A stretch of DNA of 64,000 nt from Streptomyces althioticus (GTDB lineage Bacteria; Actinomycetota; Actinomycetes; Streptomycetales; Streptomycetaceae): NCBI GenBank assembly GCA_014649355.1, contig BMSW01000020.1:1-64000 (forward strand), read 5' to 3'. Positions 36,133-45,317 of this stretch are shown one piece after another. The notes below the pieces were generated by a model. The model was not told the DNA's origin. It made no database searches and saw nothing but the letters and a program-made list of their open reading frames with translations. A program made the translations under genes and the position numbers. Position 1 is the first letter of the stretch. Each line of letters starts with the position of its first letter.

Positions 36133-37281
36133 GTGCAACGACGAGCCGTGCCGGCCGTGCTGGCCGCCGCCGCGCTCCTGCTGACCGCCGGCTGCTCCTC
36201 CGGCGACGGAGCACCGCCGGAGAAGGACGCCGCCGCCTCCTCGGCCGCCGCGGCCCCGTCCGGGAAGGCGGAGGAGACCCCGCCCGCGAAGGGCTCGGTG
36301 GAGGTGGTCCGCACGGTGGCCACGGGGCTGGCCAGTCCCTGGGGCCTGGCCCCGGTCGGGGACGGCGACCTCCTGGTGTCCTCGCGCGACGAGGCCACGA
36401 TCACCCGGATCGACGGGAAGACGGGGAAGAAGACCGAGCTGGGCGAGGTGCCCGGGGTGGCGTCCGAGGGCGAGGGGGGCCTGCTGGGCATCGCCCTCTC
36501 CCCCGACTTCGCCTCGGACCACATGATCTACGCGTACTTCACCTCGGCCTCCGACAACCGCGTCGTGCGGATGCTGTACAACGAGCGGAAGCCGGCGGGC
36601 GAGCAGCTCGGGGCGCCCGACACGGTGTTCCGGGGCATCCCCAAGGGCACGATCCACAACGGCGGCCGGATCGCCTTCGGCCCCGACCGCATGCTGTACG
36701 CGGGCACGGGCGAGAGCGGCGACACCGGGCTGTCCCAGGACAAGAAGTCACTCGGCGGCAAGATCCTGCGGATGACCCCGGACGGCGAGCCGGCCCCGGG
36801 CAACCCGTTCCCCGACTCCCCCGTGTACTCCTACGGCCACCGCAATGTGCAGGGCCTGGCGTGGGACCGTGAACAGCGGTTGTTCGCCTCGGAGTTCGGC
36901 CAGAACACCTGGGACGAGCTGAACGCGATCGCGCCGGGCGACAACTACGGCTGGCCGGAGGCCGAGGGCCACGAGGACGAGGGCGGCTTCCACAACCCGG
37001 TCGCCCAGTGGAGCACCGAGGACGCCTCGCCCAGCGGCATCGCGTACGCCGAGGGGTCCGTCTGGATGGCGGGGCTGCGGGGCGAGCGGTTGTGGCGCAT
37101 ACCCCTCAAGGGCACGGAGGCCTCCGCGAAGCCGCAGGCGTTCCTGGAGGAGGAGTACGGCCGGCTGCGCACGGTGGTCGCGGCGGGCGGCGACCGGCTG
37201 TGGCTGGTGACCAGCAACACGGACGGCCGGGGCGACCCGAAGCCGGAGGACGACCGCGTGCTGGAGCTGCGGGTCAGCTAG
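36133..37281 (+). CDS. PQQ-dependent sugar dehydrogenase-like lipoprotein
   Basis: From GTG 36133, behind AAGGGACGAG, the 382-residue protein opens with an export signal and lipobox (VLAAAALLLTAGCSSG), then a Ser/Ala/Pro linker. The six-bladed glucose/sorbosone dehydrogenase domain follows: GLASPWGLAPVGDGDLLVSSRDEATI, EGGLLGIALSPDF, IHNGGRIAFGPDRMLYAGTGE, YSYGHRNVQGLAWD and DNYGWPEAEGHE. It is anchored outside the membrane and should oxidise an aldose with PQQ. No PQQ synthesis genes are in view. Confidence 0.87.
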   Translation: MQRRAVPAVLAAAALLLTAGCSSGDGAPPEKDAAASSAAAAPSGKAEETPPAKGSVEVVRTVATGLASPWGLAPVGDGDLLVSSRDEATITRIDGKTGKKTELGEVPGVASEGEGGLLGIALSPDFASDHMIYAYFTSASDNRVVRMLYNERKPAGEQLGAPDTVFRGIPKGTIHNGGRIAFGPDRMLYAGTGESGDTGLSQDKKSLGGKILRMTPDGEPAPGNPFPDSPVYSYGHRNVQGLAWDREQRLFASEFGQNTWDELNAIAPGDNYGWPEAEGHEDEGGFHNPVAQWSTEDASPSGIAYAEGSVWMAGLRGERLWRIPLKGTEASAKPQAFLEEEYGRLRTVVAAGGDRLWLVTSNTDGRGDPKPEDDRVLELRVS

Positions 37282-37537
37282 CGGGCGTCGCCCGGTCCTC
37301 CGCGGCGGCGTCCGGGGCGCCACCGGTGCCGTCGGTGACGTCCGGGGCGTCGTCGCCGTCCGTGTCCTCGTCCGCCGGGGCCGGGCGGCGGACGGTGACC
37401 TTCCCGGACGCGAGGTCTATCGGCCCGCGTCCGGGATCGGCGTCGCCGACGTCCTCCCGGGACAGCGCCAGGCGCTTCTGCTCGTCCTGGGTGTGCTTGC
37501 GCCCGGGGGAGAACAGTTCCTCGAAGGCGTTGAACAT
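37274..37537 (-). CDS. Small conserved acidic protein, DUF6191-like (87 aa)
   Basis: The frame begins MFNAFEELFSPGRKHTQDEQ, continues with RLALSREDVGDADPGRGPIDLASGKVTV and ends in an acidic low-complexity tail. This fits the streptomycete DUF6191 pattern as I remember it. GAAAGGGGAGCG upstream is a good ribosome site. Its end overlaps the convergent sugar dehydrogenase gene by 8 bases. It lies just after the LAL regulator gene on the same strand (45 bases). Function unknown. Confidence 0.7.
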   Translation of the reverse strand: MFNAFEELFSPGRKHTQDEQKRLALSREDVGDADPGRGPIDLASGKVTVRRPAPADEDTDGDDAPDVTDGTGGAPDAAAEDRATPAS

Positions 37538-37581
37538 CGCTCCCCTTTCGCAGGGCGCCCCGGGTGCCGGGCCGCTGTGTC

Positions 37582-40500
37582 CTACACCGATTGTCGCGCG
37601 GCGGCGAGATTTCCGGATCCGCCGGAGGACCCGTCCGGGAACAGGCCGAGACGGTGGGCCACCGCCGCCGCCTCGCCGCGGCCGGAGACGCCCAGCTTGG
37701 CGAGGATGTTCGACACATGGACGCTGGCCGTCTTCGGCGAGATGAACAGCTCCTCGGCGATCCGCCGGTTGGTGTGCCCGGCCGCCACCAGGCGCAGCAC
37801 GTCCCGCTCCCTGCTGGTCAGGCCGAGCGCCTCGGCCGGGTCGGCGGGCGCCGGGGCCGGCTCCTCGCGCGGGGCGGGCGTCAGCGTCAGGCGCCCCCGG
37901 CGGGCCAGCAGCGCGGCGTCCCGGGCCAGCGGCGCCGCGCCCAGGTGGGTGGCGACGGCGTCGACCAGGCGCAGCAGCTCGGTGGCGCGGGCCCGCTCGT
38001 CCTCGCCCCCGCCGGCGGCCAGCAGCGCCTCGGCGAGCCGGAGGCGGACGCAGGCGAGGTCGTGGGGCCGCCCCAGCGGCTCCAGCGCGGCGACGGCCTC
38101 GGACCAGGCGTCCGGCGCGCCGCGGCCCTCGGCGCGCAGCAGTTCGGCGCGCAGCCACCGGTCGTGGGCCTGCCACAGGGGCACCCCGGTGGCGAGGTTC
38201 CTCGCCGCCTCCCGGATCCGGTCGAGGACCCCCGGGCGGCCCGGTTCGGTGGCGGGGTCGCCGTACCGGTCGGCCTCGGCGGTGGTGGCGGCGAGCAGCA
38301 GGGGCCAGGCGTAGCGCTGGGTGCCGGGCGGGAAGCCGGCGTCGAGTGCGGCGAACAGTTCGGCGCGGGCCTCCTCGGGGCGGCCCTCGGCGGCGGCGAC
38401 GCGGAGCGCGACGTACTTCATCGGCAGGGCGTACTGGGGCATCGGGTCGTGGGTGCCGAAGTGGGCGCGGGCCTCGGCGAGGCAGCGGGCCGCCTCGGCG
38501 GTGTCGCCCCGCAGGTGGGCGAGATGGGCCCGGCGGATCGAGCCGCCGGCGCGCGGTTTGGCGCTCTGCTCGATCCGCTGCGCGCTGGCCGCGGCGCGGG
38601 CGGCGTCCTCCCAGCGGCCGACGGACAGCAGGGACTCGGCGAGGTTGCCCCACACCCATCCCTCGGAGTCCAGCAGGCCCAGCCGCCGGGTGACCCTGAC
38701 CCCCTCCTCGAGAAGCCGTACGGCCTCCTCGGAGCGGCCGACGCCCTCCAGCACGGAGGGCAGGTTGACGAAGGCGCGGGCCACCACCGTGTCGACGCCC
38801 AGCTCGGTCGCCCGCTGCTTCACCTCGTACATCTCGGCCAGTCCGGCCTCGATGTCACCGGCGTCGACCATCAGGCCGCCGAGGGTGAGCCGGGCGTTGA
38901 GCTCGATGTCGTGGGCGCCGACCATGCGGGCGTACTCGACGGCGCGTTCCGCGTCGGCCATGGCGTCGGGGCCGGGCTCGTGCAGCATCGACCAGCCGGC
39001 GACGGCGGCGAGCACCTCGGCGTGCACCTCGGAGGGCGGCAGTCCGCGCACCAGTTCCTGGGCGGTGCCCAGTTCCTCCCAGCCGTCACCACGGGCCAGG
39101 GCCTGGGTGAGCCTGGAGCGCTGCACCCAGAACCAGGCGGCGCGCAGCGGGTCGGGGTCCTCGTCGAGGAGGCGCAGCGCCCGTCTGGTGAGCTTCAGGG
39201 CCCGTTCGCGTTCGCCGCAGAGGCGGCCGGCGACGGCGGCCTCGGCCAGCAGGTCGAGGTGGCGCAGCGGCCGCGTGGCCTCGTCGTCGGCGCCGGGGTC
39301 GTCGCAGCCGGGCGGCGGGGGCGGGTAGGCCTCGGCGTGGTCGAGCGGCCGCAGTCCGGCGCGCACGGTGTCGGGGACGGCGTCCCACAGCTCCATCGCC
39401 CGTTCGAGGAGGCGGAGTTGCTCGGCGAAGGCGTGGCGTCGGCGGGCCACGACGGAGGCGTCGAGGACGGCGGGCAGGGCCTTGGCGGCGTCGTGGGCGT
39501 GGTACCAGTAGCTGGCCAGCCGGGTGGGCCGCTCGTCGGCGGGGACGAGCGTGGGGTCGGCCTCCAGCGCCTCGGCGAAACGGCGGTTGAGCCGGGAACG
39601 CTCACCGGGCAGCAGGTCGTCGCTGACGGCCTCGCGGACCAGGGAGTGCCGGAAGCGGTAGCCGTCGCGGTCGGGCGCGGGGGTGAGGATGCTGGCGTTG
39701 ACGGCGGCGCGCAGGGCCTCGATGAGGTCGTCCTCGCCGAGTCCCGCGACGGCGGCGAGCAGCCTGTCCTCGACGGTGGAACCCCCCTCGGCGACGATCC
39801 GGACGACCCGCTGGGCGCTCTCCGGCAGGTTCTCGACCCTGACCAGGAGCAGGTCGCGCAGGGAGTCGGTGAGACCGGTGCGGCAGCCCTCGTGGGCGGC
39901 GACGGCGAGTTCCTCGACGAAGAAGGCGTTGCCGTCGGAGCGTTCGAAGATGTCGTCGACGCGGTCCGGCTCGGGTTCGCGGTCGAGGATGCCGGCGATC
40001 TGCCGGTGCACCTCCTCGCGGCTGAACCGGCCCAGTTCGACGCGGTGGACGGTGCGCAGCCGGTCGAGTTCGGCGAGGAGGGGGCGCAGCGGGTGGCGGC
40101 GGTGGATGTCGTCGGAGCGGTAGGTGGCGAGGACGACGAGACGGCCGGTGCGCAGGGTACGGAAGAGATAGGCGAGCAGATGGCGGGTGGAGGCGTCGGC
40201 CCAGTGCAGGTCCTCCAGGACGAGGACGACGGTGTGCTCGGCGGCGACGCGTTCCAGCAGGCGGGCGGTGAGCTCGAAGAGGCGGGCCATGCCCTGTTCG
40301 TCGCGGCGGGCCTCGCGGGCGGCGGCGACGGCGAGTTCGGGCAGCAGCCTGGCCAGTTCCTCCTCCTGCCCGTCGGCGGCGGCCGCGAGCTGTTCGGGCA
40401 GCTCCCGGCGCAGCCGGCGCAGGGCCGTGGAGAAGGGGGCGAAGGGCAGGCCGTCGGCGCCGATCTCCACGCATCCGCCGAGGGCGACGACCCCGCCCCG

Positions 40501-40740
40501 GTCCCGGACGGCGGCGGCGAACTCCTCCACGAGGCGGGTCTTGCCCACCCCGGCCTCGCCGCCGACCAGCAGCGCCTGCGGTGCACCGGCGCCGGCCCGG
40601 GTGAACGCGTCGATCAGGGTGGCGAGTTCACCGGCTCGGCCGACGAACACGGGACTGACGGACTTGGTCTCCACGCCCCCGAGCATCGCACGCGCCCGCG
40701 GTGTCGGCGCAGCGGTTTTCGTCTCCTGGCGCACCGGCAC
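37582..40740 (-). CDS. Large ATP-binding LuxR-family (LAL) regulator
   Basis: From GTG 40740, chosen for its GAGGGAGGAGAGCGCC ribosome site, the protein is 1052 residues. An N-terminal AAA/STAND ATPase carries FVGRAGELATLIDAF, Walker A GGEAGVGKTR and Walker B VVLVLEDLHWAD. A long helical TPR-like middle follows. The C-terminal LuxR domain reads LTSRERDVLRLVAAGHTNRRIAEELFISPKTASVHVSNILAKL. LAL proteins are MalT-like activators of antibiotic or sugar genes. No biosynthetic cluster adjoins it, so targets are unknown. Confidence 0.9.
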   Translation of the reverse strand: MPVRQETKTAAPTPRARAMLGGVETKSVSPVFVGRAGELATLIDAFTRAGAGAPQALLVGGEAGVGKTRLVEEFAAAVRDRGGVVALGGCVEIGADGLPFAPFSTALRRLRRELPEQLAAAADGQEEELARLLPELAVAAAREARRDEQGMARLFELTARLLERVAAEHTVVLVLEDLHWADASTRHLLAYLFRTLRTGRLVVLATYRSDDIHRRHPLRPLLAELDRLRTVHRVELGRFSREEVHRQIAGILDREPEPDRVDDIFERSDGNAFFVEELAVAAHEGCRTGLTDSLRDLLLVRVENLPESAQRVVRIVAEGGSTVEDRLLAAVAGLGEDDLIEALRAAVNASILTPAPDRDGYRFRHSLVREAVSDDLLPGERSRLNRRFAEALEADPTLVPADERPTRLASYWYHAHDAAKALPAVLDASVVARRRHAFAEQLRLLERAMELWDAVPDTVRAGLRPLDHAEAYPPPPPGCDDPGADDEATRPLRHLDLLAEAAVAGRLCGERERALKLTRRALRLLDEDPDPLRAAWFWVQRSRLTQALARGDGWEELGTAQELVRGLPPSEVHAEVLAAVAGWSMLHEPGPDAMADAERAVEYARMVGAHDIELNARLTLGGLMVDAGDIEAGLAEMYEVKQRATELGVDTVVARAFVNLPSVLEGVGRSEEAVRLLEEGVRVTRRLGLLDSEGWVWGNLAESLLSVGRWEDAARAAASAQRIEQSAKPRAGGSIRRAHLAHLRGDTAEAARCLAEARAHFGTHDPMPQYALPMKYVALRVAAAEGRPEEARAELFAALDAGFPPGTQRYAWPLLLAATTAEADRYGDPATEPGRPGVLDRIREAARNLATGVPLWQAHDRWLRAELLRAEGRGAPDAWSEAVAALEPLGRPHDLACVRLRLAEALLAAGGGEDERARATELLRLVDAVATHLGAAPLARDAALLARRGRLTLTPAPREEPAPAPADPAEALGLTSRERDVLRLVAAGHTNRRIAEELFISPKTASVHVSNILAKLGVSGRGEAAAVAHRLGLFPDGSSGGSGNLAAARQSV

Positions 40741-40850
40741 GGCGCTCTCCTCCCTCTCGCGTCCTCCTCGTCGCGGACGCCTTCCCCGGCCGTGCGCACC
40801 GACGAGGGGGCGGCGGCCGCTTCCGTGCGGCCGCCGCCCCCGGGCGGTGC

Positions 40851-41030
40851 TCATGCGGTCCGGGCGAACCAGGACCGGCGCCGGGTATGGCTCTCGGGCT
40901 CGGCGCCGCGTGCGGCGGCTCCCCGGCGGGCGGCGCGGCGGACCCGGACCGCCTCGCGGACCTGCCGCTCCGCCTCGGCCCGGCGGATCAGGTCGTCGTG
41001 GCGGAGCCGGTGCAGCTCGATCTCGAACAT
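40851..41030 (-). CDS. Small Arg-rich protein (59 aa)
   Basis: An ATG frame behind AGGGGGACACCATC encodes MFEIELHRLRHDDLIRRAEAERQVREAVRVRR followed by an Arg/Ala/Glu-rich helix. It ends SHTRRRSWFARTA. It is mostly helical and highly charged. It sits upstream of the LAL gene on the same strand with a 110-base gap. The first third is reminiscent of many small streptomycete proteins with no known function. Confidence 0.65.
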   Translation of the reverse strand: MFEIELHRLRHDDLIRRAEAERQVREAVRVRRAARRGAAARGAEPESHTRRRSWFARTA

Positions 41031-41145
41031 GATGGTGTCCCCCTCGGATCCGGTGTCGGTATCGCGTCCTGCGATGCCTCCACCTTCGTCTCCAAGGCGG
41101 GCGAGCCGCATCGGGAGAGTTCCATATCTTCGCCGGCGGTGAAGC

Positions 41146-41182
41146 CTTAGGAGTCGCGTGCCGTGAGGAGCCGACGCCTAAG
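41146..41182 (-). terminator. Terminator after the small membrane-protein gene
   Basis: CTTAGGAGTCG pairs with CGACGCCTAAG (one mismatch) around a 15-base loop, 18 bases after the stop of the leftward membrane-protein gene. Confidence 0.5.
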
Positions 41183-41199
41183 AGGGTGCGTAGGCCCCC

Positions 41200-41751
41200 T
41201 CAGGAGGCCGAGGGCAGGCCCAGCAGCACGCCCGTGTACGTGAGCACGGCGAGCAGCAGCCCGATGACGCCGAGGCTGACGCCGGCCCAGGCGACCGACT
41301 TGATCCACGGAGCCTGCGCGATGCCGCCGGGCGCGCCGAACGCGGGCCGGACCAGGACCACCACACCGGTGATCAGCGCGACAAGGGCGAACAGGCCGCC
41401 CCACAGGGCGGTGGCGTCCCAGGCGTCGCCGTAGACCTCCTTGATCTGGGTGGCGACGCTCGCGTCGGCGGCGGTGCGCAGCTGTCCCACCAGGGTCTCG
41501 CGGGCGGCGGCCACCGTGCCCGGCCAGCCGCCGGTGAGGGAGACCAGGCCGAGCGCCGCGGAGACGACCGCCGCCGCGCCCTGTCCGGTCCCGGAGGGGG
41601 CCTCGGCCGGCTCGGCGTGCTGCTCGGCGGCGATGTCCTCCGACCCGGCGGCGGCGTCCTCCGACCGCTCCGCCGTCTGTGCGTCGGGGTCCACCACCGC
41701 GGTCGCGGTAGTGGTTCCGGTTACGGTCTCGTCCTCTGTTTTCTCAGCCAT
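41200..41751 (-). CDS. Small integral membrane protein, unknown function
   Basis: The 183-residue protein starts at ATG with GCGGAG close upstream. The first 55 residues are acidic and Thr/Ala-rich (MAEKTEDETVTGTTTATAVV...). Three hydrophobic segments follow: AAAVVSAALGLVSLTGGWPG, ALWGGLFALVALITGVVVLV and SVAWAGVSLGVIGLLLAVLTYTGVLLGL. I recognise no domain. It is followed by a hairpin and is not tightly linked to neighbours. Confidence 0.7.
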   Translation of the reverse strand: MAEKTEDETVTGTTTATAVVDPDAQTAERSEDAAAGSEDIAAEQHAEPAEAPSGTGQGAAAVVSAALGLVSLTGGWPGTVAAARETLVGQLRTAADASVATQIKEVYGDAWDATALWGGLFALVALITGVVVLVRPAFGAPGGIAQAPWIKSVAWAGVSLGVIGLLLAVLTYTGVLLGLPSAS

Positions 41752-41786
41752 GCTCCGCACCGTACGGACGCCGTCTGAGATTCCGC

Positions 41787-42356
41787 TTAATGCCCTTCGA
41801 GCTGTTTGCGAGCAACGCGCCACTCGGGGGCCAGCAGGGACCAGACCTCCAGGTCGTGCCGTACGCCGTGGTGGAGGTGGGCCTCGCGGCGGACGCCGTC
41901 GCGGGTCATGCCGAGCCGGCGGGCGACGGCGACGCTGGCGGTGTTGGCGGACGCGGCGACCCATTCGACGCGGTGGACGCCGCGCTCCTCGACGGCCCAG
42001 TCGATCAGGACGCGCATGGCGCGGGTGACCAGTCCGCGTCCGGTGGCGGCGGGCTCCAGCCAGCAGCCGACCTCGCAGGTGCCGGCCGCCGCGTCGAAGT
42101 TCAGGGTGAGGACCCCGCCGACCAGCGTGCCGTCGAGCCACAGCCCGTGCAGGGAGGCCGTGTCGGCGGCGCGCAGGTCGGCGTACCGCTGGAGCGCCTC
42201 CCGCGCGCCGTCCAGGTCGGTGGCGCGGGAGCCGAAGGGGATGTACCGGTTGATGAACTCCCGGCCCCGGTCCAGATGCGCGAGGAACTCCTCGGCGTGC
42301 CAGATCTCCAGGGGGCGCATCTCCGCGCCGTCGTCACCCAGTCGTATCGCGTACAT
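41787..42356 (-). CDS. GNAT-family N-acetyltransferase (RimJ/RimL-like)
   Basis: The start at ATG 42356 has a GGAGGAGGAG site and gives 189 residues. The acetyl-CoA fold reads GCWLEPAATGRGLVTRAMRVLIDWAVEERGVHRVEWVAASANTASVAVARRLGMTRDGVRREA, as in ribosomal-protein serine/alanine acetyltransferases. It overlaps the end of the MMPL gene by 23 bases on the same strand, so the two are co-transcribed. It may modify a protein N-terminus or a small amine, perhaps the exported compound. Confidence 0.85.
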   Translation of the reverse strand: MYAIRLGDDGAEMRPLEIWHAEEFLAHLDRGREFINRYIPFGSRATDLDGAREALQRYADLRAADTASLHGLWLDGTLVGGVLTLNFDAAAGTCEVGCWLEPAATGRGLVTRAMRVLIDWAVEERGVHRVEWVAASANTASVAVARRLGMTRDGVRREAHLHHGVRHDLEVWSLLAPEWRVARKQLEGH

Positions 42357-44580
42357 CCCGCTGCCGCTCCTCCTCCGCCAGCACGTCCGCGACCTCGGCG
42401 TCCGTGACGGCGGCCAGCCTCTCATGGGCGGCACGGCACTCGGGCGGTTCGATGCTGATCCGGGGCAGGATCCGGTCCAGCCACTTCGGCAGCCACCAGT
42501 TGGCGCCGCCGAGGAGGTGCATCAGCGCGGGCACGAGCAGGGTGCGCAGCACGAACGCGTCGAGGGCGACGGCCGCGGCCAGGGCGATGCCGAACATGGC
42601 GATCACACGGTCGCCGCTGAGCACGAAGGCGAGGAAGACCGAGATCATGATGACGGCGGCGGAGTTGATCACACGGCTCGTCTCGGCGAGGCCCACGCGC
42701 ACGGCCCGCCGGTTGTCACCGGTCTCCAGCCACTCCTCGTACATCCGGCTCACCAGGAAGACCTGGTAGTCCATGGACAGCCCGAACAGCACCGACACCA
42801 TGATCACGGGCAGGAAGGGCTCGATGGGGCCCGCCCTGCCGAGGCCGAGCAGGTCGCTCCCCCAGCCCCACTGGAAGATCATGACGACCACGCCGAACGC
42901 GCCGGCGACGGCGGCCACGTTCATCGCGGCGGCCTTGAGCGGGATGCCGATGGAGCGGAAGGCGAGGAGCAGCAGCAGACAGCCCAGGCCGATCACCACC
43001 CCGACGAACAGGGGCAGCTTCTCGACGATGACGGAGGCGAAGTCGTCGTAGCCGGCCGTCACGCCTCCGACGTGCACGTCGAGCGAGGTGCCCGACTCGG
43101 CGCGCGGCAGCACGTCCTCGCGCAGCCGGTCCACCAGGTCGCTGGTCTGCTTCGACTGCGGGGACGACTCCGGTACGACGGTGAGGAAGGCGGTGTCGCC
43201 GCCCTGGTTGAACGTCACCGGCGACACGGAGGCGACGTCCTCGGTGGTGCGCAGGGTGGAGCCCAGGTTGTCCAGGGCGAGCCGGTCCTGGGCGTCGTCG
43301 ACCTTGGTGACGAGGGTGAGCGGTCCGTTCACGCCCGGCCCGAAGCCGTCGGCGATCAGGTCGTAGGCCTGGCGGGTGGTGGAGGTCTTGGGGTCGTTGC
43401 CCTGGTCGGAGGTGCCCAGGTGGAGCGAGAAGGTGGGCAGCGCGAGGACGGCCATCACGACGACGGCGACCGCGCCGAGCAGCTTGGGGTGGCGCTCCAC
43501 GAACGCCGACCAGCGGGCGGCGAACCCGGTGGGCATCTCCGGTTCCGGCCCGTGCTCGGCGAGCCGGCGCCGCTCCCTGCGGCTGAGGGCGCGGGTGCCG
43601 ATCAGCGACAGCAGGGCGGGCAGCAGAGTGACGGAGGCGGCGACGGTGAGCACCACGGTGAGCGAGGCGGCCACGGCGACGCCGTTGAGGAAGTTCAGGC
43701 GCAGGATCAGCATGCCCAGCAGGGCTATGCAGACGGTCGCACCCGCGAACACGACGGCCCGGCCGGTGGTGGCGACCGCGTTGGTGGCGGCCTCGGTGAC
43801 GCTCAGGCCGCGTTTCAGCCCGCGCCGGTGCCGGGTCACGATGAACAGCGCGTAGTCGATGCCCACGCCCAGCCCGATGAGCAGGCCGAGCATCGGCGCG
43901 AAGTCCGCGACGGTCATCACGTGGCCGAGCAGCACGATGCCCGCGTAGGCGGTGCCCACGCTCACCAGCGCGGTGGCGATGGGCAGCAGGGAGGCGGCGA
44001 GGGAGCCGAAGGCGAGGAACAGCACGACGGCGGCGACGGCCACGCCGACGATCTCGGCGGTGTGCCCGCCGGACGGCTCGCTCAGCTCGACGGCGCTGCC
44101 GCCCAGCTCGACGTCCAGCCCGTCGGTCTCGGCGGCCTTCGCCGTCTCGACCACGGCCTCGGCCTCACCGCTGGTGATGTCCTTGCCGGAGTGCTCGAAG
44201 GTCACGGTGGCGTAGGCGGTACGGCCGTCGGCGCTGATACGGCCGGCGCCCCCGTCGTCGTACGGGCCGCTCACGGAGGCGACGCCGGGCAGCTCCTCGA
44301 GCCGGTCGAGGGTGCGCGTCATGGTCTGCTCGACGCCGCTGTCCCGGACGGTGCCGGAGGACGTGTGCCAGACCACGCTGTCGCTGTCGCCCCCCAGCGA
44401 GGGGAAGCCTTCCTTCAGCAGCTCGGTGGCCCGCCCCGACTCGGTGCCGGGCACCTTGTAGTCGTTGGAGTAGGCGGAGCCGGCGACGAAGGCGCCCGCG
44501 GCGATGCCGACCAGGGCGAGCAGCCACAGCAGAACGGTGAAGAGACGGCGCTGAACGCACCAACGTGCTAGGGCTGCCAC
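42334..44580 (-). CDS. MMPL-family (RND) transporter
   Basis: From GTG 44580, behind GGGAGCACGCCT, the protein is 748 residues. It shows two repeats of one helix, a large external loop and five helices. The hallmark GLGVGIDYALFIVTRHR occurs in the first half and VLFGLSMDYQVFLVSRMYEEW in the second, with the proton-relay Asp-Tyr pairs present. MMPL proteins export lipids or hydrophobic metabolites. Its position upstream of the acetyltransferase suggests a small export operon. Cargo is unknown. Confidence 0.9.
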   Translation of the reverse strand: MAALARWCVQRRLFTVLLWLLALVGIAAGAFVAGSAYSNDYKVPGTESGRATELLKEGFPSLGGDSDSVVWHTSSGTVRDSGVEQTMTRTLDRLEELPGVASVSGPYDDGGAGRISADGRTAYATVTFEHSGKDITSGEAEAVVETAKAAETDGLDVELGGSAVELSEPSGGHTAEIVGVAVAAVVLFLAFGSLAASLLPIATALVSVGTAYAGIVLLGHVMTVADFAPMLGLLIGLGVGIDYALFIVTRHRRGLKRGLSVTEAATNAVATTGRAVVFAGATVCIALLGMLILRLNFLNGVAVAASLTVVLTVAASVTLLPALLSLIGTRALSRRERRRLAEHGPEPEMPTGFAARWSAFVERHPKLLGAVAVVVMAVLALPTFSLHLGTSDQGNDPKTSTTRQAYDLIADGFGPGVNGPLTLVTKVDDAQDRLALDNLGSTLRTTEDVASVSPVTFNQGGDTAFLTVVPESSPQSKQTSDLVDRLREDVLPRAESGTSLDVHVGGVTAGYDDFASVIVEKLPLFVGVVIGLGCLLLLLAFRSIGIPLKAAAMNVAAVAGAFGVVVMIFQWGWGSDLLGLGRAGPIEPFLPVIMVSVLFGLSMDYQVFLVSRMYEEWLETGDNRRAVRVGLAETSRVINSAAVIMISVFLAFVLSGDRVIAMFGIALAAAVALDAFVLRTLLVPALMHLLGGANWWLPKWLDRILPRISIEPPECRAAHERLAAVTDAEVADVLAEEERQRDVRDTTG

Positions 44581-44714
44581 AGGCGTGCTCCCGGTATGGC
44601 TCGGGGTGGATCTTTGAGCGGACACCGGCGGCGGACGGCCGAACGGCCCGCAAAGAACGCATGAGCAATGCCCTGCCACTGTTGCAGGCGAAAATGATCG
44701 TTTGTCACCTTCGT

Positions 44715-44725
44715 TGACTAAGTCA
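44715..44725. promoter_or_regulatory. Operator-like palindrome upstream of the MMPL gene
   Basis: TGACT-A-AGTCA is a perfect palindrome in a locally AT-rich stretch (44690-44740) between the MMPL gene and the next leftward gene. It lies 135 bases from the MMPL start and could bind a MarR/TetR-type or bZIP-like regulator. No regulator gene is adjacent. Confidence 0.35.
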
Positions 44726-44772
44726 CATTTATTCTTCCGGGCCGGTCACAGGCGGTTCGCGGACCGTTCGTC

Positions 44773-45129
44773 TCAGTCGAACTGGTCGCCCAGCGCCATG
44801 ATCATGACGCCCGCGACGGCGGCCCACAGCGCCCTGCGGGTGCGGCCGCGCCCACCCAGCACCGCCGCGAGGGCGCAGACGGACGCCCCGCAGGCGTAGG
44901 CGGCGGGGACGAGGACCGGGGCGGTTCCGGAGACACGGAGCACGGCGGCGGCCGTTCCGGCGAGGGCGAGCACGACGCCGGTGCCGACGGCGGCCCAGCG
45001 GGCGCGGCGGGCGTCGACGTCGGGGGAGTCGTCGTCGTGGAGGGCCTCGTCGTCGGCCTCGGGGGGTTCGGGGAGGTCCTCTGCGGCCCGAGTGTCCGGG
45101 GGCAGGTCGGAATCAGGACGTCCACTCAT
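44773..45129 (-). CDS. Small membrane protein, unknown function (118 aa)
   Basis: An acidic N-terminal half (MSGRPDSDLPPDTRAAEDL..., about 40 residues) precedes three helices: WAAVGTGVVLALAGTAAAVL, PVLVPAAYACGASVCALAAVLGG and ALWAAVAGVMIMALGDQF. It looks like the common actinobacterial DUF3017-type small membrane protein, though I am not sure of the number. It is a single gene divergent from the methyltransferase. Confidence 0.7.
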   Translation of the reverse strand: MSGRPDSDLPPDTRAAEDLPEPPEADDEALHDDDSPDVDARRARWAAVGTGVVLALAGTAAAVLRVSGTAPVLVPAAYACGASVCALAAVLGGRGRTRRALWAAVAGVMIMALGDQFD

Positions 45130-45317
45130 GGCGCCGGAGCGTAGCGCCTCACCTCAGGAAACGTGGATGCGGGTCCGCCCGGACGGCTGCTAGCGTCCGA
45201 CGGTCCGACACCCCCGCGGCAGTCCGCCGCCGGCCGAAGCAGGTGCTTTGATGCTTGTCCGTCCGACCTCCGACGCGCCACCTTCCCTCTTCACGGCCTC
45301 AAGGAGCCCGTTCACCG

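Noticed and set aside
37564..41142. A 1192-codon plus-strand open frame
   Set aside because: It mirrors the LAL regulator gene on the other strand, whose Walker and LuxR motifs are unmistakable.
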